Below are positions 19,319-27,883 of a DNA stretch of 64,000 bases, one piece after another. Origin of the DNA: Aquimarina spinulae (GTDB taxonomy: Bacteria > Bacteroidota > Bacteroidia > Flavobacteriales > Flavobacteriaceae); the NCBI RefSeq assembly GCF_943373825.1, contig NZ_CALSBP010000003.1, positions 124,001 to 188,000 on the forward strand, read 5' to 3'. Under the pieces are notes generated by a model, which saw nothing but the letters and a program-made list of their open reading frames with translations, was not told where the DNA came from and did no database searches. The position numbers were made by a program, and so were the translations under genes. Position 1 is the first letter of the stretch. Each line of letters begins with the position of its first letter.

Positions 19319-19683
19319 AGGGGTTATTTTTTAGAAATTGAATTATTCGCTGACTTTCATTAAATAAATGTTAAAAAATCGAATTGTTAACAGATAATTA
19401 AGTTTTTTATTGTGACTTATACACATTCTTTTTACGCTAAAAATGTAATATCACATCAATCATAACCAAAATAAAAAAGATTAAATGTTAGAATTTTTAT
19501 ATCAATAACTTCTATGCGTTTCTAATTTCGATGCAACAAATATTAACTCTTAATTTGCACAAACTCATGAAGCGCACAAACTCAACATATAGAGGTATAT
19601 ACAATCTCTGTAAAAACAGTAGTTCCAGAAACCTATATCAGATAATTTCATTTGGTAGATTAAACTAGAAAGGTATTTTTATT
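19319..19683. other. Divergent regulatory region between Crp/Fnr gene and TmpL-like cassette
   Basis: 365 AT-rich bases. It contains an imperfect palindrome at 19443-19456 (see separate entry) and a half-related TGTGACTTATACACA-like element about 30 bases before it. No perfect TAnnTTTG promoter element and no gene are seen. Confidence 0.5.
19443..19456. promoter_or_regulatory. Palindrome, candidate Crp/Fnr operator
   Basis: ATGTAATATCACAT is a 14-base inverted repeat with one mismatch per half (ATGTAATA versus ATGTGATA). TGTGA/TCACA-type half sites are those bound by Crp-family proteins. It lies 125 bases from the start of the divergent Crp/Fnr gene and about 230 from the cassette. Binding is inferred. 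Confidence 0.4.
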
Positions 19684-22600
19684 ATGGAAACTACAGTTTC
19701 TCATGCTACTTCTGAAGCAGAAGTACGTGACACTTTTGGGCATATACCCTTAGTACCAGGCGATACTTTTATAAAATCTACAATAGCGAATTTATCATTA
19801 TCAGATCAATATCTTTTTCAAAGGTTCGGTCAAGGACCAATAACCAGAGTTCCTTATAGATGTATACACCATGCATTTGAGGCTCATGCCAAGGTAAATC
19901 CTAATACTATTGCTGCTAGTCATTTAGGCGAGGAAATTACATATAAAGAATTAGATCATCAGGCAAATTTACTGGCTTTAGAACTCATGAAAAATGGAGT
20001 TCAAAAGGGTGATAATGTTGGGTTATTTGTTCAACGATCAATACCAATGTTAGTAGGAATATTGGCCATCTTAAAAGCGGGAGGAGCTTATGTTCCTCAG
20101 CATATCGGATTAGCCAAAGACGAGCAATTAAGGTATGTTGTCAAATCAGCAAGTATAAATTTAGTACTCACTTTATCAGAGTTTAAAGATTTAGTACCCG
20201 TAATAGATGATAATAAACTTATTGTAATAGATGATTTTTTAAAATCAAATGCAAATAATAATGAGGAAATTATACTACCAAGTGTACCTGTTACCGAAAA
20301 TGATATTTGCTATATAATTTTTACATCAGGAACAACCGGAGATCCTAATGGAGTTCAGGTTAGTCATGGAAATACGTGTAATATACTCCTTACGTCGCCG
20401 GGTGATTTAGGAATGAGACCCGGGTTAAAAGTAGGGCAAATTTTAAGTATTGCTTTTGATATGTCTGTTTGGGAAATTCTGGGGAGTATGGCAAACGGAG
20501 CTACCTTAGTTATACGCGGAAAAAATATTCAAGAAACAGTAAGTGAGGTAGATGTGGTGATTTCTACACCAACGATTCTTAGTTCTTTAGATGTTACACA
20601 TTGCCAGAATGTTCGCGTAGCTATAGTTGCAGGTGAGCCTTGTCCTAGGATTTTAGCAGAAAAATGGTCTTCGTTTTGTGCTTTCCATAACTCTTGCGGA
20701 CCTACCGAAACTACAATTATCAATACCGTAAAGCGGTTTTTTCCAACAGATGAATTACTTACTATAGGAAAACCTACACCCAATAATACAGTATATGTTT
20801 TAGACGAAAACTTAAAACCCTGTAGCATAGGTGAAGCAGGAGAAATGTGGGCAGGAGGTCTTTGTGTAACTTATGGATATATCAATAATCAAGAGTTAAC
20901 AAATGAAAGATATGTAGATGACCCATTTCTGGGCCAAGGTAAAAAAATGTTCAGAACACGAGATTTGGGAAGATGGACTTTGGATGGTGAATTAGAACAT
21001 TTAGGGAGAACCGATGATCAGGTAAAGATATGCGGTTTTAGAGTAGAATTAGATTCTGTATCCTCTATTATAGAGAAAATGCCAGAAAGTAAAAGAGCAG
21101 CTACTTTAAAAATAGACAATAGAACTTTAATATCCTTTGTAAGCCCAGAAGATATTGATCAGGAAAAGGTTAAAAAACAGGTAGAAGAAGTACTACCATA
21201 TTACTGTGTTCCGACAATAGTGGTCGCTATGTCCGAACTTCCAATGACAGACCGTGGTAAAATAGATAAAACAAAATTAATGAATCTGATCCCCCTTAAA
21301 CAAGAACAGGAAGAAAAAACAACAAGTATAAAAATAGATCAAAAACCTATAGAAAATGATGAAATACCCAATTTAGAGATCGTACAGTTACCTCCTCAAA
21401 AAAAATCTTTTAGCAGAATGTGGAAAGGAGAAAAACTAATGCATTATTACCGCTTGTTTGCACTGCTTTTAATAGCAAATATTGGAATAATGATCTATGG
21501 GGCAACAGAAGGTAATTGGTGGTCTCAGCAAGAAATGCGTTTGGATATTATCTCTAAAATCACACTAATTAACTTTTCAATAGGGATTCTTATTAGACAA
21601 CAATATATTATTAATTTCTTGTTTTGGGTGGCTACTAGCATTCCTACAAGCTGGCCTTTGTCGATAAGAAGAAGAGCAGGGAAAATATATCATTTTGGAG
21701 GAATTCATATAGGAGGGACGATAAGTGGAACCCTTTGGTTTATAGTATTTATGGGGTCATTATATTATGATTTTTTTAACCCTCAAAATGAAACTTCCAA
21801 AGATATTACGTTATTGTGGGTAACTACAATACTTACAGGAATTTTAGTTTTTATGATTATTATGGCTTTGCCAAAATTAAGAGCAAAATTTCATAATAAT
21901 TTTGAAAAAACGCATCGATTTGGTGGATGGATTGCACTAATATTATTTTGGGTACAAACAATGCTTATATTAAGTGAGAATGGTTCTGAACAACCTTTTT
22001 TAGAAACCATATTCTATTCTTTCAATTTTTGGGCATTAACAGTAATAACGGTTAGTATAGTATTACCATGGTTAAGATTGAAAAAAGTAAAAGTCGATAT
22101 TACAAGACCATCAAACCATGTTATTCTGGCACGATTCAATTATGGAGAAACCCCTTTTGCCGGCTCCTCTACAGCAATTAGTAGAGACCCTTTAATGGAG
22201 TGGCATTCCTTTGCAAATGTACCAGAGCCAGGTAGAGATGGATTTCGATTAACCATCTCCAGGGCAGGGGATTGGACAGGTGAGCTTATTGATGATATGC
22301 CGAAATACTTATGGGTTAAGGGAATCACTACCGCAGGAGTAGGAAATGTTGATAAGCTATTTAAAAAAGTCATTTGGGTAGCAACAGGTAGTGGTATTGG
22401 CCCATGCTTACCACATCTTTTTTCTAGAGAAACTCCTGCTCGTTTAATATGGGCAACGCGAAATCCAAGAAAAACATATGGAGATGAATTGGTAGAAGAA
22501 ATTCTCGAATCACAACCAGAAGCTATCATATGGGATACAGATGCCCATGGAAAACCCGATATGGTGAAACTCGCATACAAAGCATATAAAGATTTTGATG

Positions 22601-22704
22601 CAGAAGCTGTAATATGTATTTCTAACAAAAAACTTACCTGGAAAGTAGTCTACGGAATGGAAAGTAGAGGGATACCGGCATATGGCGCAATTTGGGATTC
22701 TTAA
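19684..22704 (+). CDS. TmpL-like fusion: adenylation domain + six-helix membrane domain + FAD/NAD(P) reductase domain
   Basis: 1006 residues in three parts. (1) Residues about 60-545: ANL/NRPS-type adenylation domain with A3 FTSGTTGDPNG (T214), A5 GPTETT (G339), A7 FRTRDLGRW, A8 LGRTDDQVKICGFRVE (D444) and A10 RGKIDK with catalytic Lys526. (2) Residues about 590-798: six hydrophobic segments, with His670, His675 and His744 at helix ends. (3) Residues about 800-1006: a ferredoxin-reductase-like domain with HSFANVPEPG (His841) and the nucleotide-binding VATGSGIGP (G902). There is no carrier-protein domain or LGGxS motif between 1 and 2. This is the domain order of fungal TmpL, a membrane protein linked to redox homeostasis. 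Substrate and product are unknown. It heads an operon with a crotonase and an exported protein. Confidence 0.85.
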   Translation: METTVSHATSEAEVRDTFGHIPLVPGDTFIKSTIANLSLSDQYLFQRFGQGPITRVPYRCIHHAFEAHAKVNPNTIAASHLGEEITYKELDHQANLLALELMKNGVQKGDNVGLFVQRSIPMLVGILAILKAGGAYVPQHIGLAKDEQLRYVVKSASINLVLTLSEFKDLVPVIDDNKLIVIDDFLKSNANNNEEIILPSVPVTENDICYIIFTSGTTGDPNGVQVSHGNTCNILLTSPGDLGMRPGLKVGQILSIAFDMSVWEILGSMANGATLVIRGKNIQETVSEVDVVISTPTILSSLDVTHCQNVRVAIVAGEPCPRILAEKWSSFCAFHNSCGPTETTIINTVKRFFPTDELLTIGKPTPNNTVYVLDENLKPCSIGEAGEMWAGGLCVTYGYINNQELTNERYVDDPFLGQGKKMFRTRDLGRWTLDGELEHLGRTDDQVKICGFRVELDSVSSIIEKMPESKRAATLKIDNRTLISFVSPEDIDQEKVKKQVEEVLPYYCVPTIVVAMSELPMTDRGKIDKTKLMNLIPLKQEQEEKTTSIKIDQKPIENDEIPNLEIVQLPPQKKSFSRMWKGEKLMHYYRLFALLLIANIGIMIYGATEGNWWSQQEMRLDIISKITLINFSIGILIRQQYIINFLFWVATSIPTSWPLSIRRRAGKIYHFGGIHIGGTISGTLWFIVFMGSLYYDFFNPQNETSKDITLLWVTTILTGILVFMIIMALPKLRAKFHNNFEKTHRFGGWIALILFWVQTMLILSENGSEQPFLETIFYSFNFWALTVITVSIVLPWLRLKKVKVDITRPSNHVILARFNYGETPFAGSSTAISRDPLMEWHSFANVPEPGRDGFRLTISRAGDWTGELIDDMPKYLWVKGITTAGVGNVDKLFKKVIWVATGSGIGPCLPHLFSRETPARLIWATRNPRKTYGDELVEEILESQPEAIIWDTDAHGKPDMVKLAYKAYKDFDAEAVICISNKKLTWKVVYGMESRGIPAYGAIWDS

Positions 22705-22832
22705 ACTTAAATATGTACTAACACAAACTCAACTTTTTTATACAACAACACATAGCTGAAACCAGCAATTTTAATGAAGACATTTTTTAAAAATGAATTG
22801 TCTTTAGGAGATGCTATGTAAAAATTAAAACT

Positions 22833-23624
22833 ATGAATATAAAAATCGAACAAAGAAAACGGGTAGTGATTATAACCTTAAATCGCCCAAAAGCATTAAA
22901 TGCATTAAATAGTGCATTGATGCAAGAAATGGTTTCTGTTATGCAGAAACTAGATAAGGACCCTAGTGTAGGGTGCTTTGTAATCACAGGATCTAAAAAA
23001 ACGTTTGCAGCAGGAGCAGACATAAAAGAAATGGAAAATAAATCCTATATGGATATGTTTCATGAAAATTATTTTGCTGCCTGGGAAGCTTTTACAGCAA
23101 TTAGAACCCCAAAAATTGCAGCCGTATCTGGGTATGCTTTAGGTGGGGGATGTGAATTAGCTATGATGTGTGACATTATTTATGCATCTAATACAGCAAA
23201 ATTTGGGCAACCAGAAATAAAACTGGGAGTGATCCCAGGTATTGGTGGAACCCAACGCTTAACAAAAATGGTAGGAAAAACAAAAGCTATGGATTTGATT
23301 CTTACCGGACGTTTAATGAATGCAGAAGAAGCAGAACGATCAGGCCTGGTATCTCGTATAATACCAATAGAAACCTTATTAGAAGAATCTGTAGAAGCTG
23401 CAGCAATTATTGCTTCTTATAGTAAAACAACAGCTATGGTTGCGAGAGAAACTATAGACAGAGCTATGGAGTTAGGACTTCGTGAAGGAGTACTCTATGA
23501 GAGAAGAGCCTTTCATGCATTATTTGCTACAGAGCACCAAAAAGAAGGTATGCAGGCTTTTGTAGAAAAAAGAAAAGCTGACTTTTCTATACCTAATCAA
23601 AAACAAATCATTCAAGCTCACTAA
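22833..23624 (+). CDS. Enoyl-CoA hydratase (crotonase family)
   Basis: 263 residues, typical single-domain crotonase. The oxyanion-hole segment AAGADIKEM (about 59-67) and [14 protein letters not shown] (about 101-114) are intact, and both catalytic glutamates of true hydratases are present (Glu108 in CELAM and Glu128 in GQPEIKLG). It hydrates trans-2-enoyl-CoA. No thiolase or hydroxyacyl-CoA dehydrogenase gene is adjacent, so ordinary beta-oxidation context is lacking; it lies 128 bases after the TmpL-like gene and 31 before the next, suggesting a shared pathway. Confidence 0.9.
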   Translation: MNIKIEQRKRVVIITLNRPKALNALNSALMQEMVSVMQKLDKDPSVGCFVITGSKKTFAAGADIKEMENKSYMDMFHENYFAAWEAFTAIRTPKIAAVSGYALGGGCELAMMCDIIYASNTAKFGQPEIKLGVIPGIGGTQRLTKMVGKTKAMDLILTGRLMNAEEAERSGLVSRIIPIETLLEESVEAAAIIASYSKTTAMVARETIDRAMELGLREGVLYERRAFHALFATEHQKEGMQAFVEKRKADFSIPNQKQIIQAH

Positions 23625-23655
23625 TCATTAAACACATAATTAAAGAAATTAAGTC

Positions 23656-24387
23656 ATGAAAAAACTCATAATAATATTAATTGTAATAGGTTTTCAGTAT
23701 TCAACAATACAAGGACAAGAAGAGAAAAAGAAAAAAGCAACATTAGCTGTAAAAGTGATCCAAAACAGTGTTGCGGGATTTTCGACCTTATTTTTAGGAG
23801 GTTTTGAAACTAATAAAAATTTTGATATTACTTTTTATAGTATGTTCTGGACGAATCCTTCTTTCGGAACCCCAGAATCTGGTAGTGATCAATTATTAGA
23901 AACAGGTATTGGATTAGGGTTTAAACTAATGGATGGAAAATTATTTCTTAACCCAGGAGTTGGATTTGCCCATGGTAAATTCTTTTCAGATGTTGCCGGC
24001 ACAAAGATAGGAGAGGCCGTAATCCCTAATACTTTTGTAGCGTTTCATAACTCTATTTTTGATATAGAAGCATATTTAGCCTATTATAAATCATTAAGAG
24101 ATAGAGAAGATATCTCGACCAAAGATCTACTCCTTTTTTGGGCAGCACCTGGAATTAATGTAAGTGATCGTTTAGTGCTAGGTGGTTTCTTTGAAGAATT
24201 AGCCTTTATGAACCTAGAAAATGACGATGTTAATAAGAATATACAAGTATATCGTTATTTAGGAGGTTCTGTAAAATTAAAACTTGATAACGGTATGGCA
24301 TTTAGGTTTTCTGCGGGAGCTAACCTGGTTACAGATGTAGGAGCATCGGACGAATTTTATAAAGTATCTGCTTTTATACCATTTTAA
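23656..24387 (+). CDS. Exported protein of unknown function, probable outer membrane barrel
   Basis: 243 residues with a signal peptide (to about residue 20, IQGQE), a short Lys-rich stretch, and then many alternating strands with aromatic girdle residues (FDITFYSMFWTN, GIGLGFKLMDGKLFLNPGVGF), ending FYKVSAFIPF with the C-terminal Phe common in barrels. I do not recognise the family. It is the third gene of the TmpL-like/crotonase set and is followed by a hairpin, which suggests the operon ends here. Confidence 0.7.
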   Translation: MKKLIIILIVIGFQYSTIQGQEEKKKKATLAVKVIQNSVAGFSTLFLGGFETNKNFDITFYSMFWTNPSFGTPESGSDQLLETGIGLGFKLMDGKLFLNPGVGFAHGKFFSDVAGTKIGEAVIPNTFVAFHNSIFDIEAYLAYYKSLRDREDISTKDLLLFWAAPGINVSDRLVLGGFFEELAFMNLENDDVNKNIQVYRYLGGSVKLKLDNGMAFRFSAGANLVTDVGASDEFYKVSAFIPF

Positions 24388-24490
24388 GAGGATAAGTGTT
24401 AATCCGTATACCAATTTATGCGGTAAGGATTAAAAGTCCGTTTTCACAGTTCAGATTGTTATATTATCTTTACTTGTGATGTAATGAATA

Positions 24491-24518
24491 AAGCTATCGA
24501 AAGGTAGCTTTATTCTAT
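24491..24518 (+). terminator. Probable terminator of the TmpL-like cassette
   Basis: 8-bp stem AAGCTATC (24491-24498) / GGTAGCTT (24503-24510) with one G-U pair and a GAAA tetraloop, followed by a T-rich tail broken by single A and C bases. Confidence 0.6.
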
Positions 24519-24531
24519 TTTTATCTATTTG

Positions 24532-24796
24532 TTTATCCGTGAATTGTTTCTTTACTTCCCAGAGATTTCATTATTTCTGCTTCAAAAACTAGTAATTCCT
24601 GCCACTTTTTGTCGACTTCTTCGCGATTTCCATATTGGCGTGCAAAATTTAAAAACATGGTATAATGATTAGCTTCACTTATCATCAAACTTCTATAAAA
24701 ATCAGCTAGTTCTGGATCTTCTAATTCTTCAGATAGTAATTTAAAACGCTCACAACTTCTGGCTTCAATCAAAGCTGCATATAATAAGCGATGTAT
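24532..24796 (-). pseudogene. 3' fragment of miaE (duplicate)
   Basis: This 265-bp block matches 27883-28147 without indels and with 6 mismatches by eye (about 97.7 % identity). It covers only the last 87 codons of the full-length miaE at 27884-28465, including the stop, and breaks off abruptly inside the codon region for residue 107. It retains the C-terminal half of the diiron site (IEARSCERF and SEANHY) but lacks the first two helices, so it cannot be an active hydroxylase. An ATG inside gives a nominal 79-codon frame; expression is unlikely. Confidence 0.85.
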
Positions 24797-25544
24797 TCCA
24801 AAATATTAAAATTTAGAGACAAATATTTTAGATATAGTAAAGGTAGCGAAGTAGCAAATTAGTAGAAAAAATCAAGTCAAAGAGAGCTCCAAAACAGGTC
24901 CCACGAAATCTTTGATTTGAATACTATTAAAAAAGATAATTACTTGATTTTAAGTAGATTGTATTATGTCAAAACATGAATCAAGATGTCTTCTTTCATG
25001 TTTTGAGACATGTATTAATTGATTATATTTATTTATTTTATCAACTTAGCAGTAACTTATATTAACACAAATTTGACTAAAATGTTACTATTACAATCCA
25101 CAAGGCTTTTGGCAGTATTCACAGTTAGAATAACTGCTATTTAGTTATTTCCCAAAAATCAGTGCAAAATTACCTCAATTTGAAAGCTCATTCATTCAAT
25201 TACTATTATTGGATATGATTTTTCTAACAGTGAGATATAAATAGTCTCGTAAATTATTCTTCAATAATTCTACGATCACTTCTTTTGCATTTAAGCTAAA
25301 TTTTTTAACTAATACAAATTACTATTAAAACTCTTAAAGTTTTAATGTGTAGCATCATTTTTTATTTAGATAAACTCTACTTATGCTAAATAATTAGTGG
25401 TGTGTTATTTTAGAATTTAACACATTAATGTAGTATGTCAACTTTATAGTTTTATTAGAACTAATTAATATAAAATTTTTAGAGTTAATGGTTTGGGGTC
25501 AGCCATTATCAATTTATAGATTCAAAATCATAAAAATCAAAAAT
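24797..25544. other. Inverted-repeat-rich intergenic region
   Basis: About 750 AT-rich bases between the miaE fragment and the metalloprotease gene. Three perfect inverted repeats: 24969-24980/24995-25006 (12 bp, 14-base loop), 25324-25332/25338-25346 (9 bp, 5-base loop) and 25401-25407/25418-25424 (7 bp). None is followed by a T-run. No open frame with family resemblance and no transposase remnant were seen. Confidence 0.6.
24969..25006. repeat. Perfect 12-bp inverted repeat
   Basis: TCAAAACATGAA (24969-24980) and TTCATGTTTTGA (24995-25006) flank a 14-base loop. With a 2-base bulge the stem can extend through ATGTC/GACAT. It is not a terminator (no T-run) and no flanking duplication was found. 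Confidence 0.6.
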
Positions 25545-27629
25545 ATGAAACGTATATTAACAATCGCAATTGCTCTTTTTACAATAATGAGCTTTGCGCA
25601 AACTCAACCACAAAAGGCTAGTGATCTAGTATCCCAACAAAAAAAATCTGGTTCGGCTTTTGAAGAAATTCAACTTTTCAAAATAATAAATAAACAAAAA
25701 AATAACCTAAAACTTCCTAAAGGGCTTCATGATTATGTGTTATTCTCATTAGATCAAAATAAGATGAAATCTATGCAAAGGAGTTACCCAAATACTATGA
25801 ATTTGAGTATTCCAGGGCAGAAATCAGCAATGTCGGTTGATCTTGTAAAAGTAAATATTAAAACAGATGATTTTTTGGCTAAAGGTACACAGGGTAATGT
25901 GTTGCCTTCTTCTGGTATAGCACATTATAGAGGTGTGGTAAGCGGACAGTCTAATTCTTTAGTAGCTATCAGTTTTTATAAAGATAATGTATCTGGTTTT
26001 ATTAGTACGAATGGCCAAGGAAGTATAGTATTGGGTGCGTTAAGTAATAGCAAGAATCATATTATCTATAAGGACAAGGAACTTAGTCATATAAATGATT
26101 TTTCTTGCCACGTAGAAGACAATATGGAAAAAGGATACACTCTTGAAGAATTGTCTTATAATCCACAGAGTAAATCAGCAGCAAAGTGTGTAAAAATGTT
26201 CTTCGATATAGCCGCAGATATAGTTAGGGATAAAGGAGGAGAACAACAGGCTACTAATTATATGGAAACTTTATTTAATCAAGTAGCTGCCCTGTATGCT
26301 AATGATCAGATAACTCTTAAATTATCTGGTACCAAAGCTTGGAGTTCTAATGAACCATTTCAGAATTCTAATCTTGATAGCTATGGTAGGTATAGGAGAA
26401 ATAATGGTCTTAATGGAGCAGATTTAGCACATCTGGTTAATTATTCATTTAATGGAGGATTAGCTGCTTCTATTGGAGGTTTGTGTGGTTCTAAGAATTA
26501 TGCTGTTTCTGGTATTAAAGGTAGTTTTAGTAATGTACCTACTTATTCTTTCGATGTATTCTTAATTTCTCATGAAACAGGACATAATGTAGGATCACGT
26601 CATACACATGCATGTGTGTGGAACGGTAATAATACAGCTATAGATGGTTGTGCTGGCCGTGTAGAAGGAAATTGTAGATTACCAGGGAATCCTGCAGGAG
26701 GAGGAACCATTATGAGTTATTGTCCACAAACTAGTGTTGGGGTGGATTTTAGCTTAGGGTTCGGTTCTCAACCTGCTAATGTGATCCGTAATCATATTTC
26801 GAGATCAAATTGTATACAGACTTGTGACGGTGGAGGGTGTAATACAGGAGATGCTATATCGGTAACATTTACCAATAATACAGATTGTACTTTAGAGTAT
26901 TTCCAGAACAATTCTTTACAAGGATCTGCCAATGCAGGAGGCTCGTATAATGCAAATACTACTGTAGGAAGCGCGTGGCAAGCCAAAAAAGCTTCGGGAG
27001 ATACTGTAGATAATTTTACTGTTGCTTGTGGCCAAACAACCTATAACTCTTCAGGAAATTGTAGTAGTGGTGGTGGTAACTGTGATGGTGTAGCACCATA
27101 TTCTCCTAGTACAGTTTATAATGTAGGAGATCGAGTAACCTATAATGGATCTTTATATGAAAGAACTTTTAACGGATGGACTAATTTAGGGCCGTGTACT
27201 ACAACAACTGATCCTTGTACAGGAGTGGCACCATATTCTCCTGGTACTGTATATAATGTAGGTGACCGTGTAACTTATAATGGATCTTTATATGAAAGAA
27301 CTTTTAACGGATGGACTAATTTAGGTGCTTGCGGAGGAGCATTTTCTGCTTTCAATGGAGATGGGCCAGCGGGAGGATTACAATTTAAAGCATTCCCTAA
27401 TCCAGCAAAAGATCTTTTAAACCTGGAAATTAGTAATGCAAAATCTTCTTCTCAAATCAGTATCAAGGATATGAATGGAAGAACATTAGAGATCATAGAC
27501 CTTAAAACACCTCCGGGAGGAAATATAGTGAGAAAAACAGTAGATATTAGTAAGTTATCTACTGGTATCTATTTTATAAAAGTTACCAATAGTGGTACAA
27601 CTCTTACTAAAAAGTTTTTTGTAAAATAA
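25545..27629 (+). CDS. Secreted M12B-like zinc metalloprotease with tandem chitin-binding modules and T9SS type A sorting domain
   Basis: 694 residues from the ATG at 25545, where a signal peptide begins (MKRILTIAIALF...FAQ); the frame extends 19 codons upstream but without a signal. A propeptide (about 20-205) is followed by a reprolysin-like catalytic domain with HETGHNVGSRHTH (His343, His347, His353) and a Met-turn GTIMSYCP. Then comes an unassigned Cys-containing domain, two 39-residue chitin-binding (CBM5/12-type) modules 45 codons apart that differ at three positions, and a C-terminal type A sorting domain (FPNPAKDLLNLE ... KKFFVK). It should be exported by T9SS and act on extracellular protein, perhaps tethered to chitin or similar glycans. 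Confidence 0.9.
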   Translation: MKRILTIAIALFTIMSFAQTQPQKASDLVSQQKKSGSAFEEIQLFKIINKQKNNLKLPKGLHDYVLFSLDQNKMKSMQRSYPNTMNLSIPGQKSAMSVDLVKVNIKTDDFLAKGTQGNVLPSSGIAHYRGVVSGQSNSLVAISFYKDNVSGFISTNGQGSIVLGALSNSKNHIIYKDKELSHINDFSCHVEDNMEKGYTLEELSYNPQSKSAAKCVKMFFDIAADIVRDKGGEQQATNYMETLFNQVAALYANDQITLKLSGTKAWSSNEPFQNSNLDSYGRYRRNNGLNGADLAHLVNYSFNGGLAASIGGLCGSKNYAVSGIKGSFSNVPTYSFDVFLISHETGHNVGSRHTHACVWNGNNTAIDGCAGRVEGNCRLPGNPAGGGTIMSYCPQTSVGVDFSLGFGSQPANVIRNHISRSNCIQTCDGGGCNTGDAISVTFTNNTDCTLEYFQNNSLQGSANAGGSYNANTTVGSAWQAKKASGDTVDNFTVACGQTTYNSSGNCSSGGGNCDGVAPYSPSTVYNVGDRVTYNGSLYERTFNGWTNLGPCTTTTDPCTGVAPYSPGTVYNVGDRVTYNGSLYERTFNGWTNLGACGGAFSAFNGDGPAGGLQFKAFPNPAKDLLNLEISNAKSSSQISIKDMNGRTLEIIDLKTPPGGNIVRKTVDISKLSTGIYFIKVTNSGTTLTKKFFVK
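27081..27332 (+). repeat. Tandem repeat encoding two chitin-binding modules
   Basis: Units at 27081-27197 and 27216-27332, period 135 bases. The 3' parts share an unbroken identical run of about 50 bases, so the duplication is recent or kept alike by conversion. Confidence 0.85.
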
Positions 27630-27664
27630 ATTTTTAAATAATAATAAAGTTTGACCCTATTTAT

Positions 27665-27697
27665 AAAGAGACTGTTTAAAAAGGCAGTCTCTTTTTT
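27665..27697 (+). terminator. Rho-independent terminator of the metalloprotease gene
   Basis: Perfect 10-bp stem AAAGAGACTG (27665-27674) / CAGTCTCTTT (27685-27694) with a T-run to 27697. Confidence 0.9.
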
Positions 27698-27883
27698 ATT
27701 ATTTGAGTATGGTTTTTATCCTTAGGTTATATAAACCATAAAGTTGTTTTCAAGACTTAACGTCAATGCCAATCTAGTCTTTTGTTTTCGAGTTATGATG
27801 ATTTACTTCTCAAGAATTATCCCGTTTGTATAAGTCAATATGATTATCAATCATTTAGATATAACTAAATTAACTAATCTTAT

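Noticed and set aside
22140..22628. 162-codon minus-strand open frame
   Set aside because: Lies entirely antisense to the reductase domain of the TmpL-like gene; no motif of its own.
24969..25006. Inverted repeat as an insertion-sequence end
   Set aside because: The two arms are only 14 bases apart, no transposase fragment or target duplication was found, so it is a hairpin rather than a pair of IS ends.
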